Source: Oscillospiraceae bacterium (GTDB lineage Bacteria; Bacillota; Clostridia; UMGS1883). From it: a DNA stretch of 7,825 nt. The notes under the pieces were generated by a model, which was given only the letters and a program-made list of their open reading frames with translations, searched no databases and was not told the DNA's origin. The DNA is taken from contig JAFLUQ010000067.1 of NCBI GenBank assembly GCA_022508735.1, positions 3,732 through 11,556 on the forward strand, written 5' to 3'. Every line of letters starts with the position of its first letter. Position 1 is the first letter of the stretch. A program made the position numbers and the translations under genes. This document shows, one piece after another, positions 7,575 to 7,825 of this stretch.

Positions 7575-7613
7575 AGCTTGAACTCGGGGGCAGCCTGTAG
7601 ACTTGCCCTTACT
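7527..7613 (-). ncRNA. Structured addB leader RNA or independent small RNA of about 87 nt
   Basis: The predicted transcript starts near 7613, seven bases after a consensus -10, and would end at the terminator T-tract. Its first hairpin is strong: GGGC (7608-7605) pairs with GCCC (7591-7588) and AGUC (7603-7600) with GGCU (7595-7592). A single bulged A lies at 7604 and the tetraloop is UACA. The terminator hairpin follows. The 3' arm of hairpin 1 (7595-7588, GGCUGCCC) can instead pair over 8 bp, including two G-U pairs, with 7545-7538 (GGGCGGCU). That pairing would break both hairpins, as in a terminator/antiterminator switch. No leader peptide with a credible ribosome binding site is present. 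It does not match any riboswitch, T-box, 6S or SRP RNA that I can recognise by eye. RNA boundaries and function are inference. Confidence 0.5.
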
Positions 7614-7620
7614 ATATTTT

Positions 7621-7649
7621 ATTATACACGATTTTCTTATGAATGTCAA
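7621..7649 (-). promoter_or_regulatory. Consensus sigma-A promoter of the addB leader and addBA
   Basis: On the minus strand TTGACA (7649-7644) and TATAAT (7626-7621) are both perfect six-of-six matches with an optimal 17-bp spacer. The start is expected at about 7613-7612. This is unusually strong for a DNA repair operon, which normally needs few copies. A strong promoter combined with a downstream terminator suggests either an abundant small RNA or heavy attenuation. Confidence 0.85.
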
Positions 7650-7670
7650 TATTTTTTTAGGTGAGAAGAA

Positions 7671-7686
7671 GTAAACTTTAATTTAC
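7671..7686. repeat. Small inverted repeat between the two divergent promoters
   Basis: GTAAA (7671-7675) and TTTAC (7682-7686) flank a 6-base centre. The site lies upstream of both the leftward promoter (-35 at 7644-7649) and the rightward promoter (-35 at 7698-7703), a position where an operator could sit. In sequence this AT-rich, such a repeat can easily occur by chance. Confidence 0.2.
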
Positions 7687-7697
7687 CAAAAAAGTGC

Positions 7698-7726
7698 TTG
7701 CGTAATATGTATAATTGTGATAAAAT
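7698..7726 (+). promoter_or_regulatory. Probable promoter of the rightward gene
   Basis: TTGCGT (7698-7703) and TAAAAT (7721-7726) are separated by 17 bases. TG at 7718-7719 completes an extended -10 (TGATAAAAT). Transcription would start near 7733, about 50 bases before the GTG start. A TATAAT at 7710-7715 is a competing -10, but it has no recognisable -35 at the right distance. Confidence 0.5.
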
Positions 7727-7740
7727 ATATATTGTTTTTT

Positions 7741-7765
7741 GCTGGCTATCCGGCGGCGGATTTTT
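7741..7765 (+). other. Short leader with two mutually exclusive small hairpins
   Basis: ATCCG (7748-7752) and CGGAT (7757-7761) pair around the loop GCGG and are followed by TTTT (7762-7765), resembling a short terminator. The overlapping alternative GCTGG (7741-7745) with CCGGC (7750-7754), loop CTAT, cannot form at the same time. Both have 5-bp stems, so they are weak and may not matter. They lie in the leader just before the ribosome binding site of the rightward gene. Confidence 0.3.
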
Positions 7766-7785
7766 ACGACACGGGAGGAATTAAA

Positions 7786-7825
7786 GTGAAAAAGAAGCTT
7801 ATCTCACTGTTACTTGCGGCGGCTA
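7786..7825 (+). CDS. Partial secreted protein or lipoprotein, N-terminal signal peptide only
   Basis: GTG at 7786 is preceded by a good ribosome binding site GGGAGG (7773-7778) with a 7-base gap, and by the promoter at 7698-7726. The first 13 residues are MKKKLISLLLAAA, a typical start of a Sec signal peptide: a short Lys n-region followed by a Leu/Ala-rich h-region. The window ends inside this hydrophobic core, so it is not possible to see whether a lipobox cysteine or a signal peptidase I site follows, and the mature protein is unknown. It is transcribed divergently from addBA and does not share its promoter. Clostridial genes with such starts often encode lipoprotein binding proteins or surface enzymes, but nothing here selects one. 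Confidence 0.7.
   Translation, partial: MKKKLISLLLAAA

Noticed and set aside
7570..7613. tRNA-like or tmRNA-like signal from GAGTTCAAGC on the minus strand
   Set aside because: The bases around the TTCAAG do not form a T-arm stem, and no acceptor or anticodon arms can be drawn.
7500..7785. LexA/SOS box (GAACNNNNGTTC type) upstream of addB
   Set aside because: GAAC occurs at 7580-7583 in the plus reading, but no GTTC follows at the required spacing, and no other match was seen in the region.

Overview
The window is a piece of a bacterial chromosome, most likely from the Clostridia (Firmicutes). A Ruminococcaceae/Oscillospirales-type gut or rumen anaerobe is my best guess, but the genus is inference. 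The evidence is an AddAB-type (not RecBCD) helicase-nuclease in the order addB-addA, strong purine-rich Shine-Dalgarno sequences, sigma-A-type promoters and a lysine-rich signal peptide start. The genes are GC-rich and the spacers are AT-rich.

Layout, left to right. Positions 1-454 (minus) are the N-terminal part of a single-pass membrane protein with a Ser/Gly/Asn-rich outer linker; it runs off the left edge in the middle of a 33-bp tandem repeat. Positions 455-542 are a short spacer with a ribosome binding site and a small GC hairpin. Positions 543-4169 (minus) are addA, the motor and nuclease subunit. Positions 4159-7488 (minus) are addB, the second nuclease/iron-sulfur subunit, which overlaps addA by 11 bp. 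Positions 7489-7785 are a divergent intergenic region of 297 bp. It holds a consensus promoter and a structured leader with an intrinsic terminator in front of addB, and a separate promoter and short leader facing right. Positions 7786-7825 (plus) are the first 13 codons of a secreted protein or lipoprotein that runs off the right edge.

How the genes work together. AddA and AddB form one heterodimer that resects double-strand DNA ends up to a Chi site and prepares them for RecA. The two genes are translationally coupled, because the addA Shine-Dalgarno lies inside the last codons of addB. Their expression probably starts at the promoter at 7621-7649 and must pass the terminator at 7527-7574, so the leader looks like an attenuator or a small RNA. 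The flanking genes have no visible link to DNA repair, and no sbcC/sbcD genes follow addA within the window.

Most of the window is an ordinary recombination-repair operon. The two points I find most worth checking are the leader RNA with mutually exclusive hairpins, and the replacement of the N-terminal P-loop normally seen in AddB. I see no evidence for a wholly new defence or mobile system here.
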